Notes: a model not told the origin generated them from the sequence alone. A stretch of 64,000 bases of DNA from Glaesserella sp041814905 (GCF_041814905.1 NZ_JBGXYA010000053.1:1-64000); one strand, 5' to 3'. Counted from the first letter of the stretch, positions 33,916-43,181 are shown. Translations and numbers: made by a program.

Positions 33916-34803
33916 TTATTTGATAGTTAACCGATATAAACTGTTAGTGGCGGTAATAAACAGGGTTTTATTATCGTTACCAAAAGTACAGTTTGAGGTT
34001 TTTTTGCCTAGGACGAAGCGACCGAGTTGAGTGCCGTCAGCGAGCAGAATCATGATACCATTTCCGCAGCTACAGTAGATCACGCCTTGCGGATCAATAC
34101 GAAAACCATCAGGAATGCCGGGGTTGATTGCCGCGACGGTTCGGCGGTTTTTCAGATATTTACCGTCCACATCAAACACAACTAAATGGTGTAAGCCGTC
34201 TTCATCAAATTCCACTACCGACATATCGGCAACGAACAGTTGTGATTCGTCGGGTGAAAAAGCAAGCCCGTTCGGACGCATGGTGTTAAATGTAGCGATG
34301 TTGATTTTTCCGCTTTTCGGGTCGAAGCGATAGACATAACAGCCGATGACTTCACTCGGTGCTTTGCTTCCTTCCGCATCGCTTAAAATGCCGTATGGCG
34401 GGTCGGTAAACCAAATTGTTCCGTCGGATTTCACCACTACATCGTTCGGTGAGTTGAGACGTTTTCCGTCGATTCGGTCGATCAACAGACGGCGGTTTCC
34501 TTGTGCATCAGTTAAGCTTATTCCGCGGCTGCCGTGTTCACACGTAATGAGATTACCGTTCGTATCAACACTGTTGCCGTTTGAAAAAAATGACGGCGCA
34601 CGGTAAAAATGGGTTCCGTTTGCTTCCGTCCAGCGATACATGGTGTTACCTTTTACGTCGCTGAAAAAAAGCGCTTGTTGTTGAGCGACCCAAGCCGGTC
34701 CTTCCGCCCAAATAGCGTCGCCGAATAGTTCTTCTAAAGTAAATTGTGTTCCGACAAGTTGATGGAAACGTTCATCATAGATTTCGATTTTAATATTATC
34801 CAT
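33916..34803 (-). CDS. SMP-30/gluconolactonase family lactonase
   Basis: The 295-residue six-bladed beta-propeller has the family's metal-site motifs: AIWAEGPAWV (about 30-39, Glu ligand), LNSPNDVVVKSDGTIWFTDPPYG (about 111-133, Asn and Asp) and LFVADMSVVEFD (about 185). The family opens sugar lactones such as gluconolactone, gulonolactone or xylonolactone. It lies between a sugar binding protein and lyxK in an ascorbate/diketogulonate locus, so a six-carbon ascorbate-derived lactone is a plausible substrate. The start at 34803 is favoured weakly; ATGs at 34818 and 34821 are possible. Confidence 0.82.
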   Translation of the reverse strand: MDNIKIEIYDERFHQLVGTQFTLEELFGDAIWAEGPAWVAQQQALFFSDVKGNTMYRWTEANGTHFYRAPSFFSNGNSVDTNGNLITCEHGSRGISLTDAQGNRRLLIDRIDGKRLNSPNDVVVKSDGTIWFTDPPYGILSDAEGSKAPSEVIGCYVYRFDPKSGKINIATFNTMRPNGLAFSPDESQLFVADMSVVEFDEDGLHHLVVFDVDGKYLKNRRTVAAINPGIPDGFRIDPQGVIYCSCGNGIMILLADGTQLGRFVLGKKTSNCTFGNDNKTLFITATNSLYRLTIK

Positions 34804-34843
34804 ATAATAAGATCTCATCATTAAAAGAGTGTTTGCAACGAGT

Positions 34844-34890
34844 ACAAGCGGTCCGTTTTTGCAAAAAATTAGCGAAAACAGACCGCTTGT
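34844..34890. terminator. Facing uptake-signal hairpin between binding protein and lactonase genes
   Basis: ACAAGCGGTC (34844-34853) and GACCGCTTGT (34881-34890) pair perfectly and the loop holds TTTTTGCAAAAAA. It sits inside the operon, 7 bases after the binding protein stop on the minus strand, so it probably attenuates lactonase and lyxK expression relative to the transporter. Confidence 0.7.
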
Positions 34891-34897
34891 TAAGGGG

Positions 34898-36004
34898 TTA
34901 TTTTATGCCCCAGATTGCTTTATAAGCCTCTTTATAACCGTTTTGAGGGTCATAAAGATTGCTTTCACCTCCGTCAAAAGCGATATTTTCTTTGGTGACA
35001 AGGTGTGCCGGAGTCACATAGCCGGACGGTTTTTCGTTAGCAAAGGCGCGGTTTAATTCGTCCACTAACTGCCAGCCGTGTAAATTAAGCGGTTCAGGCA
35101 CGGTGGCAAACTGTTTGTCTCCGTTGCGGATACGTTGGTAAGCGGTAACCGATCCGTCGCCCGCTGAGATGTTGTATGGACGATCTTTATTTGCCGAACG
35201 TAATGAAGGCGCCATAAAGTCGAAATACAAGTCGTTGATCGCTAACGCATATTGTAAGTTGTCACCATATTTTTGTAATAAGCTGAAGGTGAGATTCGGC
35301 ATACGGCTTGAGGTGTCTGCAAGCGGAGTGTCGATAAATTCAAGGACTTCGCATTCTTTACATTTTTCGATGGTCTCTTTCATCACATTTGCTTTACGTA
35401 ATGCGATTTCATAGAGTGAGTCGGTTAAGATCACCACTTTCGCTTTACCGTCGGATTCTGCAATCGCTAACATTGCGGAAAGTTTAGCGATTTCGTCTGA
35501 GTCGGAAGTCACGTTGTAGAAAATCTTGTATTTGTCGATTGGACCCGGTTCAGGTGTGGCGTGCCAAGCAAGCAAAGCAATGTTGTTTTGCACGGCTTTT
35601 TGTAACGGAATACGGGCAACGTTCGGATTCCAACCACCGATAACGATCGCATCCGGTTTACGAGCAATCGCTTGGTTTAGCGCAGCAAGTTGATTGTTGA
35701 CCGTGCCGGCACCATCTAATACGTCCAATTTCCAACCGGTTACTTGTACCGCTTCCTTCATACCATCGATAACGCCCAATACACCACCGTTTTTCATATC
35801 AGACGCAATGAATATGACTGTTTTGTTCTGCTGCAGTTGCGGACCTGTTGTCGGACCGTCCCACTTATTGTGTTTTGCTGTTGCCGCAGCAACTTGTTGC
35901 TTTGCTTCAGCCACAAACGGATCGTTAGCAAACGCATTGGCAGACAGAGAAACTGCGACTAAAGTAGCGATTGCGGTTAAGGTGCGGCGAAAATAACGTT
36001 TCAT
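34898..36004 (-). CDS. Sugar ABC transporter binding protein (RbsB-like)
   Basis: The 368-residue protein has a signal peptide (VAVSLSANAFA, cut about residue 26) and a type 1 periplasmic binding fold: VIFIASDMKNGGVLGVIDGM (about 63-82) and DAIVIGGWNPN. It is longer than RbsB (296) with an unusual KCKECEVLEF insertion carrying two Cys. It captures a pentose- or keto-sugar for the permease and ATPase encoded upstream (36026-38625). The substrate is probably one that LyxK or the lactonase handles. Confidence 0.88.
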   Translation of the reverse strand: MKRYFRRTLTAIATLVAVSLSANAFANDPFVAEAKQQVAAATAKHNKWDGPTTGPQLQQNKTVIFIASDMKNGGVLGVIDGMKEAVQVTGWKLDVLDGAGTVNNQLAALNQAIARKPDAIVIGGWNPNVARIPLQKAVQNNIALLAWHATPEPGPIDKYKIFYNVTSDSDEIAKLSAMLAIAESDGKAKVVILTDSLYEIALRKANVMKETIEKCKECEVLEFIDTPLADTSSRMPNLTFSLLQKYGDNLQYALAINDLYFDFMAPSLRSANKDRPYNISAGDGSVTAYQRIRNGDKQFATVPEPLNLHGWQLVDELNRAFANEKPSGYVTPAHLVTKENIAFDGGESNLYDPQNGYKEAYKAIWGIK

Positions 36005-36025
36005 AATGTGTTCCTCTTGAAAAGG

Positions 36026-37072
36026 TTAGTGGGTTGCTTTTTTCTGTACAGCTTTTTGATTTAACAGGCGTTTACGTTGAGCATAGCCTGCGATAGTGAT
36101 TGAGAGTAAGAGTGTTGCACCATTAAATAAAGGTTCAACCCAGAACGCTCCACCAAATTGTTGAATACCTGAAATTCCGATAGCCAGAATAGCGATACCG
36201 ACGACGGTTCCCCATACGTTAATGCGTCCCGGACGGATGGTTGTACTGCCTAAGAAGGCTCCGACTAAGGCTGGTAATAAGTAGTCCATTCCGACGCTTG
36301 CTTGACCAACGCCTTGTTGAGCGGAGATAAGCACGCCGGTGAAGGCTGTAATCACACTGGACACCACAAACGGCACGATAGTATATTTTTTGATGTTAAT
36401 TCCGTTTAGGCGTGCAGCTGTCGGGTTGCCGCCTACGGCATACATACAGCGTCCAGTAGGTGTATGTTCGGTAATGAGCCACATGACAATCGCTACACCT
36501 AATACATAAAAAGCAGAGATCGGAATACCAAAGATTTCAGTGCTGTTCAGCGCGATAAAACCGTCAGGTAAATCACCGACGATTTGTCGACCGCCGGAGT
36601 GCCATAATGCCACCGCATATAACACAGTACCGGAACCTAAGGTTGCTACAAAGCTATCGATATCGGCTAATGCCACTAAAATTCCGTTCAATAAACCGTA
36701 AAGTGCGGCAATCACTAATACGATGAGGATCGCCATCTGCCACGAAAAGCCGTATTGTACCTGTAACGTAATGACAAGAATGTGCCAAAGTACAATACCG
36801 AAGCCTACATTTAAGTCGATTTTACCGACAATCATTGTCGTGGTCGCAGCTAATGCGAGCAGTGCGATTTTGGACTTGCTCTCCAAGATTGCATTAAGCG
36901 TCAGCATGGAGGCAAAGGAGTCTGTAGTGAGTGAAAATACAATCACCAATAACACACAAAGCCATAATAAGCCGTAGCGGGTCAACATCTGCGAAAACCA
37001 CGCCATAAAACCATCGCGCGCAATGGAAACCGGTTGTTCCAAGGCAGTCGATTTAATATTTGTTTGAGCCAT
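36026..37072 (-). CDS. Sugar ABC transporter permease (RbsC-like)
   Basis: The 348 residues form 8-10 membrane segments of the RbsC/XylH/AraH family (branched-chain/sugar permease fold). GKIDLNVGFGIVLWHI at about 102-117 and the C-terminal GTVVGIAILAIGISGIQQFG are typical. It is long at the N-terminus (about 30 cytoplasmic residues before the first helix). It works with the flanking ATPase and binding protein. Confidence 0.9.
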   Translation of the reverse strand: MAQTNIKSTALEQPVSIARDGFMAWFSQMLTRYGLLWLCVLLVIVFSLTTDSFASMLTLNAILESKSKIALLALAATTTMIVGKIDLNVGFGIVLWHILVITLQVQYGFSWQMAILIVLVIAALYGLLNGILVALADIDSFVATLGSGTVLYAVALWHSGGRQIVGDLPDGFIALNSTEIFGIPISAFYVLGVAIVMWLITEHTPTGRCMYAVGGNPTAARLNGINIKKYTIVPFVVSSVITAFTGVLISAQQGVGQASVGMDYLLPALVGAFLGSTTIRPGRINVWGTVVGIAILAIGISGIQQFGGAFWVEPLFNGATLLLSITIAGYAQRKRLLNQKAVQKKATH

Positions 37073-37116
37073 AAATTACTCCTGTGTTTGAATTTGCTCT
37101 GAGCGTAAGGCTAAAT

Positions 37117-38625
37117 TTATTGTTTGGATTGACTGTCTGACGCAAGGGCTAATAAATTGGCGAATGACACCTCTTCATTGCGTAGTTCCCCTGCGATATC
37201 TCCGCGGTTAAATACTAAGGCTCGATTACATAGATGAGCGATTTCTTCAAAATCGGTGGAAATGACGATAATTGCCACACCTTCACCGAGGGCTTTGTTT
37301 AATAAGTCGTAAATTTCCGCTCTGGCACCGACATCCACCCCGGCGGTTGGATCTTCTAAAATCAGAATCGGGGTATTTAGGTGCATCCAACGCGCTACCA
37401 CAATTTTTTGTTGGTTTCCGCCGGATAATGCGCTGACATCGATAAATAGATTTTTCGGTCGGATATCGAATAATTGAAACTTAAACCAGCTTTCTGCCCA
37501 TTCGCTACGTTTGCTGTAATTTTTAAGTGGTGAGTGACCGCTTAGCACCGGATTGATAAACAAATTCTCACTGGTGGTCATCGTCATCACAAGGCTTTCA
37601 CGCGTACGATCGCCGGCGACTAATGCAATGCCTTTGTGAATTGCTTCTTGCGGTGAATCGGCAAGATACGGTTTTTGTTCTAATTCAATCTGCCCGTTAT
37701 CTAAGGTTCTCAAACCGAACAGTAATCTACCGATTTCTTCCTGCCCTGCACCGCGTAGACCTGCTAAAGCGAGCATTTCGCCTTTGTGTAAAGTAAAGGA
37801 AACCGGACCGGTATCACCGACGACAACATTGTCCAATTTGAGTATTTCATCGCTACCTTGCGGTAAGGCAACACGCTGCCTGCCACGACTCTCTTCACCG
37901 ACAATCGCTTTGACCAATCCTTTAACGTCATACTCTTTGGTTGCTCCTTCCGCAACAGGGAATCCATCGCGCATAACCAAAATACGGTCTGAAATGGCAA
38001 TAACTTCATCTAAACGGTGGGTGACATAAATCATTCCGACACCCTGATCACGCAAGCGGTTGAGTACGGTAAATAAATGTTCGACATCACTTGCCGGTAG
38101 TGAGGCGGTGGGTTCGTCCAGTACTAAAATTTCTGCATTGATAGCAATGGCGCGAGCAATCGCTAACAACGCTTTTTCAGTACGGCTTAAATCGAAAACC
38201 CGTGTTTCGGCGGAAAGTTGAATGCCGACAAAATCGAGGGCTTTTTGGGCTTGTTCATTGATTTTTTTCCAATCAATTAAACCGAAGCGGCGGGGAAATC
38301 CCATTACAAATGCCATGTTTTCGGCAATCGTCATCCATTCGATTAATCCAAGATCTTGGTGGATAAATGCAATCGGCTTTTTACTGCCCTTTTCTAATGA
38401 AATGGCGGATTGAATAGGTTGTTGGTGAAAAAAAATTTCGCCGGCATCTCGATTGTAAATACCTGCCAAAATTTTAATGAGTGTCGATTTACCGGCACCG
38501 TTTTCACCAAGCAGTGCCACAATTTCACCGGAGTAAATATCTAGGCTCACATCATTTACGGCGATATTTCCGCCAAAGCGTTTAATGATGTGCTGTAAAC
38601 TTAAAATCGGCTGTTTGCTTTCCAT
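37117..38625 (-). CDS. Sugar ABC transporter ATPase, two-domain (RbsA/MglA-like)
   Basis: The 502 residues hold two ABC domains: Walker A GENGAGKST (about 36-44) and signature LSRTEKALLAIARAI in the first half; a degenerate Walker A (LAGLRGAGQEEIG) and signature LSGGNQQKIVVARW in the second. This is the CUT2 architecture of RbsA, XylG and MglA. The first signature reads LSRTE instead of LSGGQ/LSVAE, a known variation of this class. First gene of the ABC-lactonase-lyxK operon; AGGAGGAGAA precedes the ATG. Confidence 0.92.
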   Translation of the reverse strand: MESKQPILSLQHIIKRFGGNIAVNDVSLDIYSGEIVALLGENGAGKSTLIKILAGIYNRDAGEIFFHQQPIQSAISLEKGSKKPIAFIHQDLGLIEWMTIAENMAFVMGFPRRFGLIDWKKINEQAQKALDFVGIQLSAETRVFDLSRTEKALLAIARAIAINAEILVLDEPTASLPASDVEHLFTVLNRLRDQGVGMIYVTHRLDEVIAISDRILVMRDGFPVAEGATKEYDVKGLVKAIVGEESRGRQRVALPQGSDEILKLDNVVVGDTGPVSFTLHKGEMLALAGLRGAGQEEIGRLLFGLRTLDNGQIELEQKPYLADSPQEAIHKGIALVAGDRTRESLVMTMTTSENLFINPVLSGHSPLKNYSKRSEWAESWFKFQLFDIRPKNLFIDVSALSGGNQQKIVVARWMHLNTPILILEDPTAGVDVGARAEIYDLLNKALGEGVAIIVISTDFEEIAHLCNRALVFNRGDIAGELRNEEVSFANLLALASDSQSKQ

Positions 38626-38651
38626 TTCTCCTCCTTTTTGGGTGAGAATAG

Positions 38652-38699
38652 TAGAATCTGTTTATCTTTGTTTGGTTAACAAAAAATAAACAGATTCTA
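38652..38699. promoter_or_regulatory. Large inverted repeat in the ABC operon leader
   Basis: TAGAATCTGTTTAT (38652-38665) and ATAAACAGATTCTA (38686-38699) are perfect 14-base arms, and the 20-base centre adds TTTGTT facing AACAAA. It ends 26 bases before the ATPase ATG and abuts the candidate -10 box, so it overlaps the likely transcription start. It could be an operator for a large dimeric repressor or a 5' mRNA hairpin. Confidence 0.7.
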
Positions 38700-38727
38700 A
38701 ATATAATTTAAGCGGTTAAATTTGCAA
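38700..38727 (-). promoter_or_regulatory. Candidate promoter of the ABC-lactonase-lyxK operon
   Basis: On the minus strand TTGCAA (38722-38727), 16 bases and TATATT (38700-38705). The elements lie inside the facing uptake-signal pair that follows yiaO, so the terminator and promoter overlap. Confidence 0.45.
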
Positions 38728-38753
38728 AAAAATGTGCGAATCTAACCGCTTGT
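38711..38753 (-). terminator. Uptake-signal-like hairpin after yiaO
   Basis: AAGCGGTTA (38711-38719) and TAACCGCTT (38743-38751) pair as nine bases, with TTTGCAAAAAAA in the loop. Only the distal arm extends to a full ACAAGCGGT core on the minus strand. It separates the TRAP/yia operon from the ABC operon. Confidence 0.6.
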
Positions 38754-38761
38754 AAATCACA

Positions 38762-39748
38762 TTATTTCGATAATGCGTCAATTTTATCCACAAGTTCACT
38801 GCCGTTTTTATCGATAAATGATTTACGAACATCTTTTTCGATAATGGCTTTAAACGGTTGGTTATCCACTTTTTCTATCACTTGAACGCCTGCTTTTTGT
38901 AGTTTTTCCAAAATGTCTTTTTCGGTTTCTACGTTAAGCTGGCGTTGGTAAGCCCCTGCTTCTTTGGCAGATTCTAAAACCGCTTGTTGTAATTCCGGCG
39001 TTAAACTGTCGAATTTTGCTTTATTCATGACTACGATTAACGGGGTATAACCATGATTCGTTAAGCTAAGGTGTTTTTGTACTTCAAATAATTTCGCAGA
39101 CCAGAAGATACCAATCGGATGCTCTTGTGCGTCTACCGCTCTGGTTTCAAGTGCGGTATAGAGTTCGGATAACGGCATTGGTACAGGGTTTGCGCCTAAT
39201 AATGTGAACGCTTGGATATACATCGGGTTTTGGTTAGTACGTACTTTTAACCCTTTGATATCATTCGGACCGTTTACCGGATGTTTAGAGTTTGAGAATG
39301 CACGGAAACCGACTTCCCAGAATGCTAAACCTTTTAAGCCTTGCGCTTCTAAGTCTTTCAATAAACTTTGTCCGATTTCACCGTCTAGTACTGCATAAGC
39401 GTGTTCACGATCTTTGAAGATGAACGGAATATCAATGACGTTTAATTTCGGCTCCAAACCGGTAAAGTTTGGAGAACCGGACATTTCGAGATCGATAGTT
39501 CCACCACGCACAGCACTGATCATCGTTTGTGCGTTGCCAAGAGTGCTATCCGGGAACAGGCTTAATTTAATTTCGCCTTTGGTTTTATCTTTTAGTAAGT
39601 CATTAAATTTTTTTGCTGCAGCGTGTTGAGTATCACTGCGTGGAGCTTCATAACCGAAACGTAATGTTGTTTCCGCATTGGCATTACCGGTAAATACAGC
39701 CATACCTGCGACTAATACTGCTAAAGTTTTAAGGTTGAAAAGTTTCAT
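38762..39748 (-). CDS. yiaO: TRAP transporter substrate-binding protein, 2,3-diketo-L-gulonate type
   Basis: The 328-residue protein has a signal peptide (MKLFNLKTLAVLVAGMAVFT, cut after GNANA), and the DctP-family fold with SAVRGGTIDLEMSGSPNFTG (about 59-78) and the signature LKVRTNQNPMYIQAF near 151-165, whose Arg binds the substrate carboxylate. E. coli YiaO (328 aa) binds 2,3-diketo-L-gulonate. The ATG at 39748 follows AAAGGAGAT. The gene lies 14 bases after yiaN. Confidence 0.9.
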   Translation of the reverse strand: MKLFNLKTLAVLVAGMAVFTGNANAETTLRFGYEAPRSDTQHAAAKKFNDLLKDKTKGEIKLSLFPDSTLGNAQTMISAVRGGTIDLEMSGSPNFTGLEPKLNVIDIPFIFKDREHAYAVLDGEIGQSLLKDLEAQGLKGLAFWEVGFRAFSNSKHPVNGPNDIKGLKVRTNQNPMYIQAFTLLGANPVPMPLSELYTALETRAVDAQEHPIGIFWSAKLFEVQKHLSLTNHGYTPLIVVMNKAKFDSLTPELQQAVLESAKEAGAYQRQLNVETEKDILEKLQKAGVQVIEKVDNQPFKAIIEKDVRKSFIDKNGSELVDKIDALSK

Positions 39749-39762
39749 AAGATCTCCTTTGA

Positions 39763-41043
39763 TTAAGGTTGCATCCACGAAAGTGGGGCTAAAATCAGTT
39801 GAGGGAAGAAGACGAAGGCGAAGAGTAACGCCACCATCATTAACATATAAGGGAATACACCTTTGGCCGCTTGGTCGAACGGTAGTTTGGATATTCCGGT
39901 AATAACATTCAGAACATTACCGACCGGCGGAGTAATTAAGCCGATTGACGTATTAAGAATAAACAATACACCGAAATAAACCGGGTCGATACCCGCTTCT
40001 TCAACTAACGGCATTAATACTGGGGTAAGAATTAATACCGTTGGGGTTAAGTCCATGACCATACCGATGATAAAGACAGCGATCATAATGACAATTAATA
40101 ACATGGTCGGCGAATCGATTAACGGCTCAAGCAGTTCAGTCATCATTTGCGGTAATTCGGCAACGGTAATTAACCAACCGGTTACGTTTGCAGCCGCAAC
40201 TAAAAACATCACTACAGCAGTCGTTTTACCTGCGGCCAAAATCACGTTGTAAAGCTGTTTGAGTTTTAGCTCACGATAAATAAACAGCGAAACAAATAAC
40301 GCATAAAATGCCGCTACCGCACCGGCCTCAGTAGGTGTAAAAATACCAGTACGGAAACCACCAATAATGATCACCGGCAACATTAAAGCCCAGATACTGT
40401 TTTTAAATGAAATACAGAGTTCTTCTTTAGTTGCTTTGGAGAATGTGATCAAATCCAAACGTTTGGCTTGCCACCACCAGAGTACCGCTAAACAAATCCC
40501 CATCATAATACCGGGAAAAATACCGGCTAAGAAAAGCTTGGTAATCGAAACACCGCTCGCTACACCAAAAATAATAAACGGAATAGACGGTGGAATAATC
40601 GGTGCAATAATTCCGGCAGTGCCGATCAACCCCGCAGATTTATCTACCGGATATCCGGTGGTTTTCATCATCGGTAGCAGCATCGCTGCAACGGCGGCGG
40701 TATCTGCGACAGCAGAGCCGGACAGGCTTGCCATAATCATGGCGGCAATAATGGCAACAAAACCTAAACCGCCGCGTTTATGTCCGACTAACTTCATCGG
40801 TAAATCGATAATACGTTTAGACAACCCACCTTCATTCATAATTTCACCGGCGAGGATAAAGAACGGAATCGCCATTAATGAGAAACTGTCCGCACCACTG
40901 ACGATTTGTTGTGCAAGAATCTGTGCATCAAACAGATCAAGATGCAGCATTAGCGCTATGCCGCACAACAGTAGAGAAAATGCAACCGGAATGCCTAGAA
41001 TAATTGAACCAAGCAGAGCGGAAAGGAAGATTATCACTGTCAT
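39763..41043 (-). CDS. yiaN: TRAP transporter large permease
   Basis: The 426-residue DctM-family protein has about 12 membrane segments. GSAVADTAAVAAMLLPMMKT at about 110-129 and PIIPPSIPFIIFG near 147 are hallmark motifs. It couples import of the YiaO-bound acid to sodium. Its start overlaps the yiaM stop by 4 bases. Confidence 0.93.
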   Translation of the reverse strand: MTVIIFLSALLGSIILGIPVAFSLLLCGIALMLHLDLFDAQILAQQIVSGADSFSLMAIPFFILAGEIMNEGGLSKRIIDLPMKLVGHKRGGLGFVAIIAAMIMASLSGSAVADTAAVAAMLLPMMKTTGYPVDKSAGLIGTAGIIAPIIPPSIPFIIFGVASGVSITKLFLAGIFPGIMMGICLAVLWWWQAKRLDLITFSKATKEELCISFKNSIWALMLPVIIIGGFRTGIFTPTEAGAVAAFYALFVSLFIYRELKLKQLYNVILAAGKTTAVVMFLVAAANVTGWLITVAELPQMMTELLEPLIDSPTMLLIVIMIAVFIIGMVMDLTPTVLILTPVLMPLVEEAGIDPVYFGVLFILNTSIGLITPPVGNVLNVITGISKLPFDQAAKGVFPYMLMMVALLFAFVFFPQLILAPLSWMQP

Positions 41044-41522
41044 TTGCTTTCTCCTTTCGCAATAATACCAATGGTAGAAACCATGCGTACTACAATAAGC
41101 CCTGCAATCGCTATGCCGGCAACAACACTGGCAAGGAAAGTAATGCCCGTCGGAATTTCGGAAATCGGTGCAAGGTTATTGATATTGAGTTGAAACTGAA
41201 TCCAGCCACCTTTGACGATTAAATAACAGCAGAATAGCATGAGAGAGTCAGTCACTATTTGTAATATATTGCGTTTGCTCGGAGACAAGCGGGATGTGAA
41301 CATTGATACACTGACGTGCTGATTATCGCCAAAGGCTAAGATCGCACCTAGAAAGGTGAGCCAAACAAATAGATACCGAGAAACCTCTTCAGTCACATTA
41401 ATGCTGCTATGGAATCCATAACGTAGCACTACGTTTAAAAACACAAGGCAAGACATTGTGGCCAAGATAACAACGACCAAAGCCTCTAATGTCTTACTTG
41501 CAAATTTTGCTAAAGATTTCAT
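41040..41522 (-). CDS. yiaM: TRAP transporter small permease
   Basis: The 160 residues form four membrane helices of the DctQ family, with EEVSRYLFVWLTFLGAILAF at about 43-62 as the conserved helix-2 motif. It pairs with YiaN to form the membrane unit. It overlaps yiaL (4 bases) and yiaN (4 bases). Confidence 0.92.
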   Translation of the reverse strand: MKSLAKFASKTLEALVVVILATMSCLVFLNVVLRYGFHSSINVTEEVSRYLFVWLTFLGAILAFGDNQHVSVSMFTSRLSPSKRNILQIVTDSLMLFCCYLIVKGGWIQFQLNINNLAPISEIPTGITFLASVVAGIAIAGLIVVRMVSTIGIIAKGESK

Positions 41523-41995
41523 TTTTCCTCCAATTCACTTATCGCTATTTTCACTACAACTTTACGAATCGGGCTAGATCTACTGCCGTCCTGACAAGCC
41601 GGACGGTGAATATCTTCAGGGAAGAACACGGCAAAATTACCCGGTCTGAAAATGAGCTCGACTTCATTTTGCATCATGGCATAGTGTTGAATATCACGCT
41701 CAGGATCGTACTCTTTGGCAATCGGGTTCTGCCCCAAATCAGGTTCAACGCCCATACGTTCCAAACCGGAATGAAGGTACTGCACATCTAAGTAACGGCG
41801 GTGTACTTCAGGTAAAATGTCTGATTTCGGCTTAGTTTCAAGGTCTAATACTTGCACATAAATCAGATCGCCTTTTAATGGATAACGCCCGGTTTGCAAT
41901 GTATCGAAATCAGTATTTTTTAAATAATCCAAAGCAAATTGAATAGCTTTTGGATATTCATTTGGATTGAAATTATTGATATGTCCGAAAAACAT
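41519..41995 (-). CDS. yiaL: YiaL family protein (YhcH/YjgK/YiaL cupin)
   Basis: The 158-residue protein belongs to the YhcH/YjgK/YiaL beta-barrel family: HRRYLDVQYLHSGLERM (about 80-96) and FAVFFPEDIHRPACQDG (about 124-140) supply the conserved His and Glu metal ligands. The family may isomerise or open sugar acids; its reaction in the diketogulonate pathway is not established. The ATG at 41995 follows GAGGTG. Confidence 0.87.
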   Translation of the reverse strand: MFFGHINNFNPNEYPKAIQFALDYLKNTDFDTLQTGRYPLKGDLIYVQVLDLETKPKSDILPEVHRRYLDVQYLHSGLERMGVEPDLGQNPIAKEYDPERDIQHYAMMQNEVELIFRPGNFAVFFPEDIHRPACQDGSRSSPIRKVVVKIAISELEEK

Positions 41996-42046
41996 ATAGC
42001 ACCTCATCAAGTTTTCCCTCTTTAAACTAAGAGGGAAGTAGATTGG

Positions 42047-43045
42047 TTATAATGACTTCAATTTTGTCCAAACCGTGTCATCGACCGGAATACCGTTTGC
42101 TTTGTTATCAGCAAGAATTGTAGTAAATTCATGCCCCGGCAAACGCACTGCAACATTCGGATCCGAACGTTCGGCAGTTCTTACGTAGTCCATAATACGA
42201 TTGAGTTTTTCATCTTTCGTTTTACCATCAATTAAGCGATCGACTTCAATGGCGATAAAAATTTGTGACACACAATATTCATCGTCTTTATCTTCGGTAA
42301 CGGCTGCAGTCGATAAACCATTAGAAAGTAGAGTGGCAATCATATCTAATACGATAGATAAGCCGGAGCCTTTCCAAAATCCTGCCGGCAATAGGCGGCG
42401 ATTGCGCTCGACTGTTCCCGGATCGCGAGTAAGATTACCGTCATCGTCAAAACCGGCATCCACAAAAGTTTGTTTACCCGCCAAACGATGAACTTCCAAC
42501 ATGCCATAGGAATACATTGAGCAAGACATATCAACCATAGTGATCGGGTTACTCGGCACGGCAATAATCAATGGATTAGTGCCGATACGGCACTCTTTTG
42601 CCCCCCAAGGCGGCATTACGGCTAACGCATTGGTCCAACAGATACCGATATAACCTTTTTCAGCAGCTTGCCAACCGTAACCACCACCGCGCATCCAGTG
42701 GTTTGCATTTTTAAGTGCGACGACACCGATACCGAATTGATCAGCAATTTCCATTGCTCGATCCATCATTTTTTTTGCGGTTAAATTACCGATAGCTTGG
42801 TGTGCATCCCATTGCTCGATTGCACCTAATGAAAGCACTTTGGTTGGTTCCGCTTCCGGCACAATATCGCCCTTTTCTAATTGTTGAATAAAACGAGGGA
42901 AACGGTTTACACCATGTGAGTAAACTCCTGCTTGAGTCGTATCGGCAAACATTGTTGCACACTCTTCGGCAATATCTTCACGAACATTACGGGAAAGTAG
43001 CACTCGTTTAAATTCGGCTTTTAATTCATCATAAGAAACTTTCAT
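42047..43045 (-). CDS. yiaK: 2,3-diketo-L-gulonate reductase
   Basis: The 332 residues are the size of E. coli YiaK/DlgD (332) and have LDH2/malate family features: AECATMFADTTQAGVYSHGV (about 26-45, including the active-site His), ALKNANHWMRGGGYGWQAAE and the C-terminal DKANGIPVDDTVW. It reduces 2,3-diketo-L-gulonate to 3-keto-L-gulonate with NADH. The ATG at 43045 is preceded by AGAGG; it begins the yiaKLMNO operon under the promoter at 43094-43122. Confidence 0.93.
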   Translation of the reverse strand: MKVSYDELKAEFKRVLLSRNVREDIAEECATMFADTTQAGVYSHGVNRFPRFIQQLEKGDIVPEAEPTKVLSLGAIEQWDAHQAIGNLTAKKMMDRAMEIADQFGIGVVALKNANHWMRGGGYGWQAAEKGYIGICWTNALAVMPPWGAKECRIGTNPLIIAVPSNPITMVDMSCSMYSYGMLEVHRLAGKQTFVDAGFDDDGNLTRDPGTVERNRRLLPAGFWKGSGLSIVLDMIATLLSNGLSTAAVTEDKDDEYCVSQIFIAIEVDRLIDGKTKDEKLNRIMDYVRTAERSDPNVAVRLPGHEFTTILADNKANGIPVDDTVWTKLKSL

Positions 43046-43093
43046 CGGATACCTCTTAGTTTTGCGTTTCAAATAGTAAAATGATATTTCACA

Positions 43094-43122
43094 AAATTAC
43101 GCCTAAGCGCAATTAATGTCAA
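43094..43122 (-). promoter_or_regulatory. Promoter of the yiaKLMNO operon
   Basis: On the minus strand TTGACA (43117-43122), 17 bases and TAATTT (43094-43099). The -35 is a perfect consensus; the -10 is weak. It is followed by TGAAAT-ATC-ATTTTA, an imperfect dyad that could also bind the IclR regulator. Confidence 0.65.
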
Positions 43123-43181
43123 CAAAAGGCAAAAAATAAAAACACTTTAAAATCAAAATGTTATTTGTAAATTGTTAGATT

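Noticed and set aside
40367..41065. 232-codon plus-strand frame opposite yiaN/yiaM
   Set aside because: A long open antisense frame caused by codon bias of a membrane protein; no start signal or likeness.
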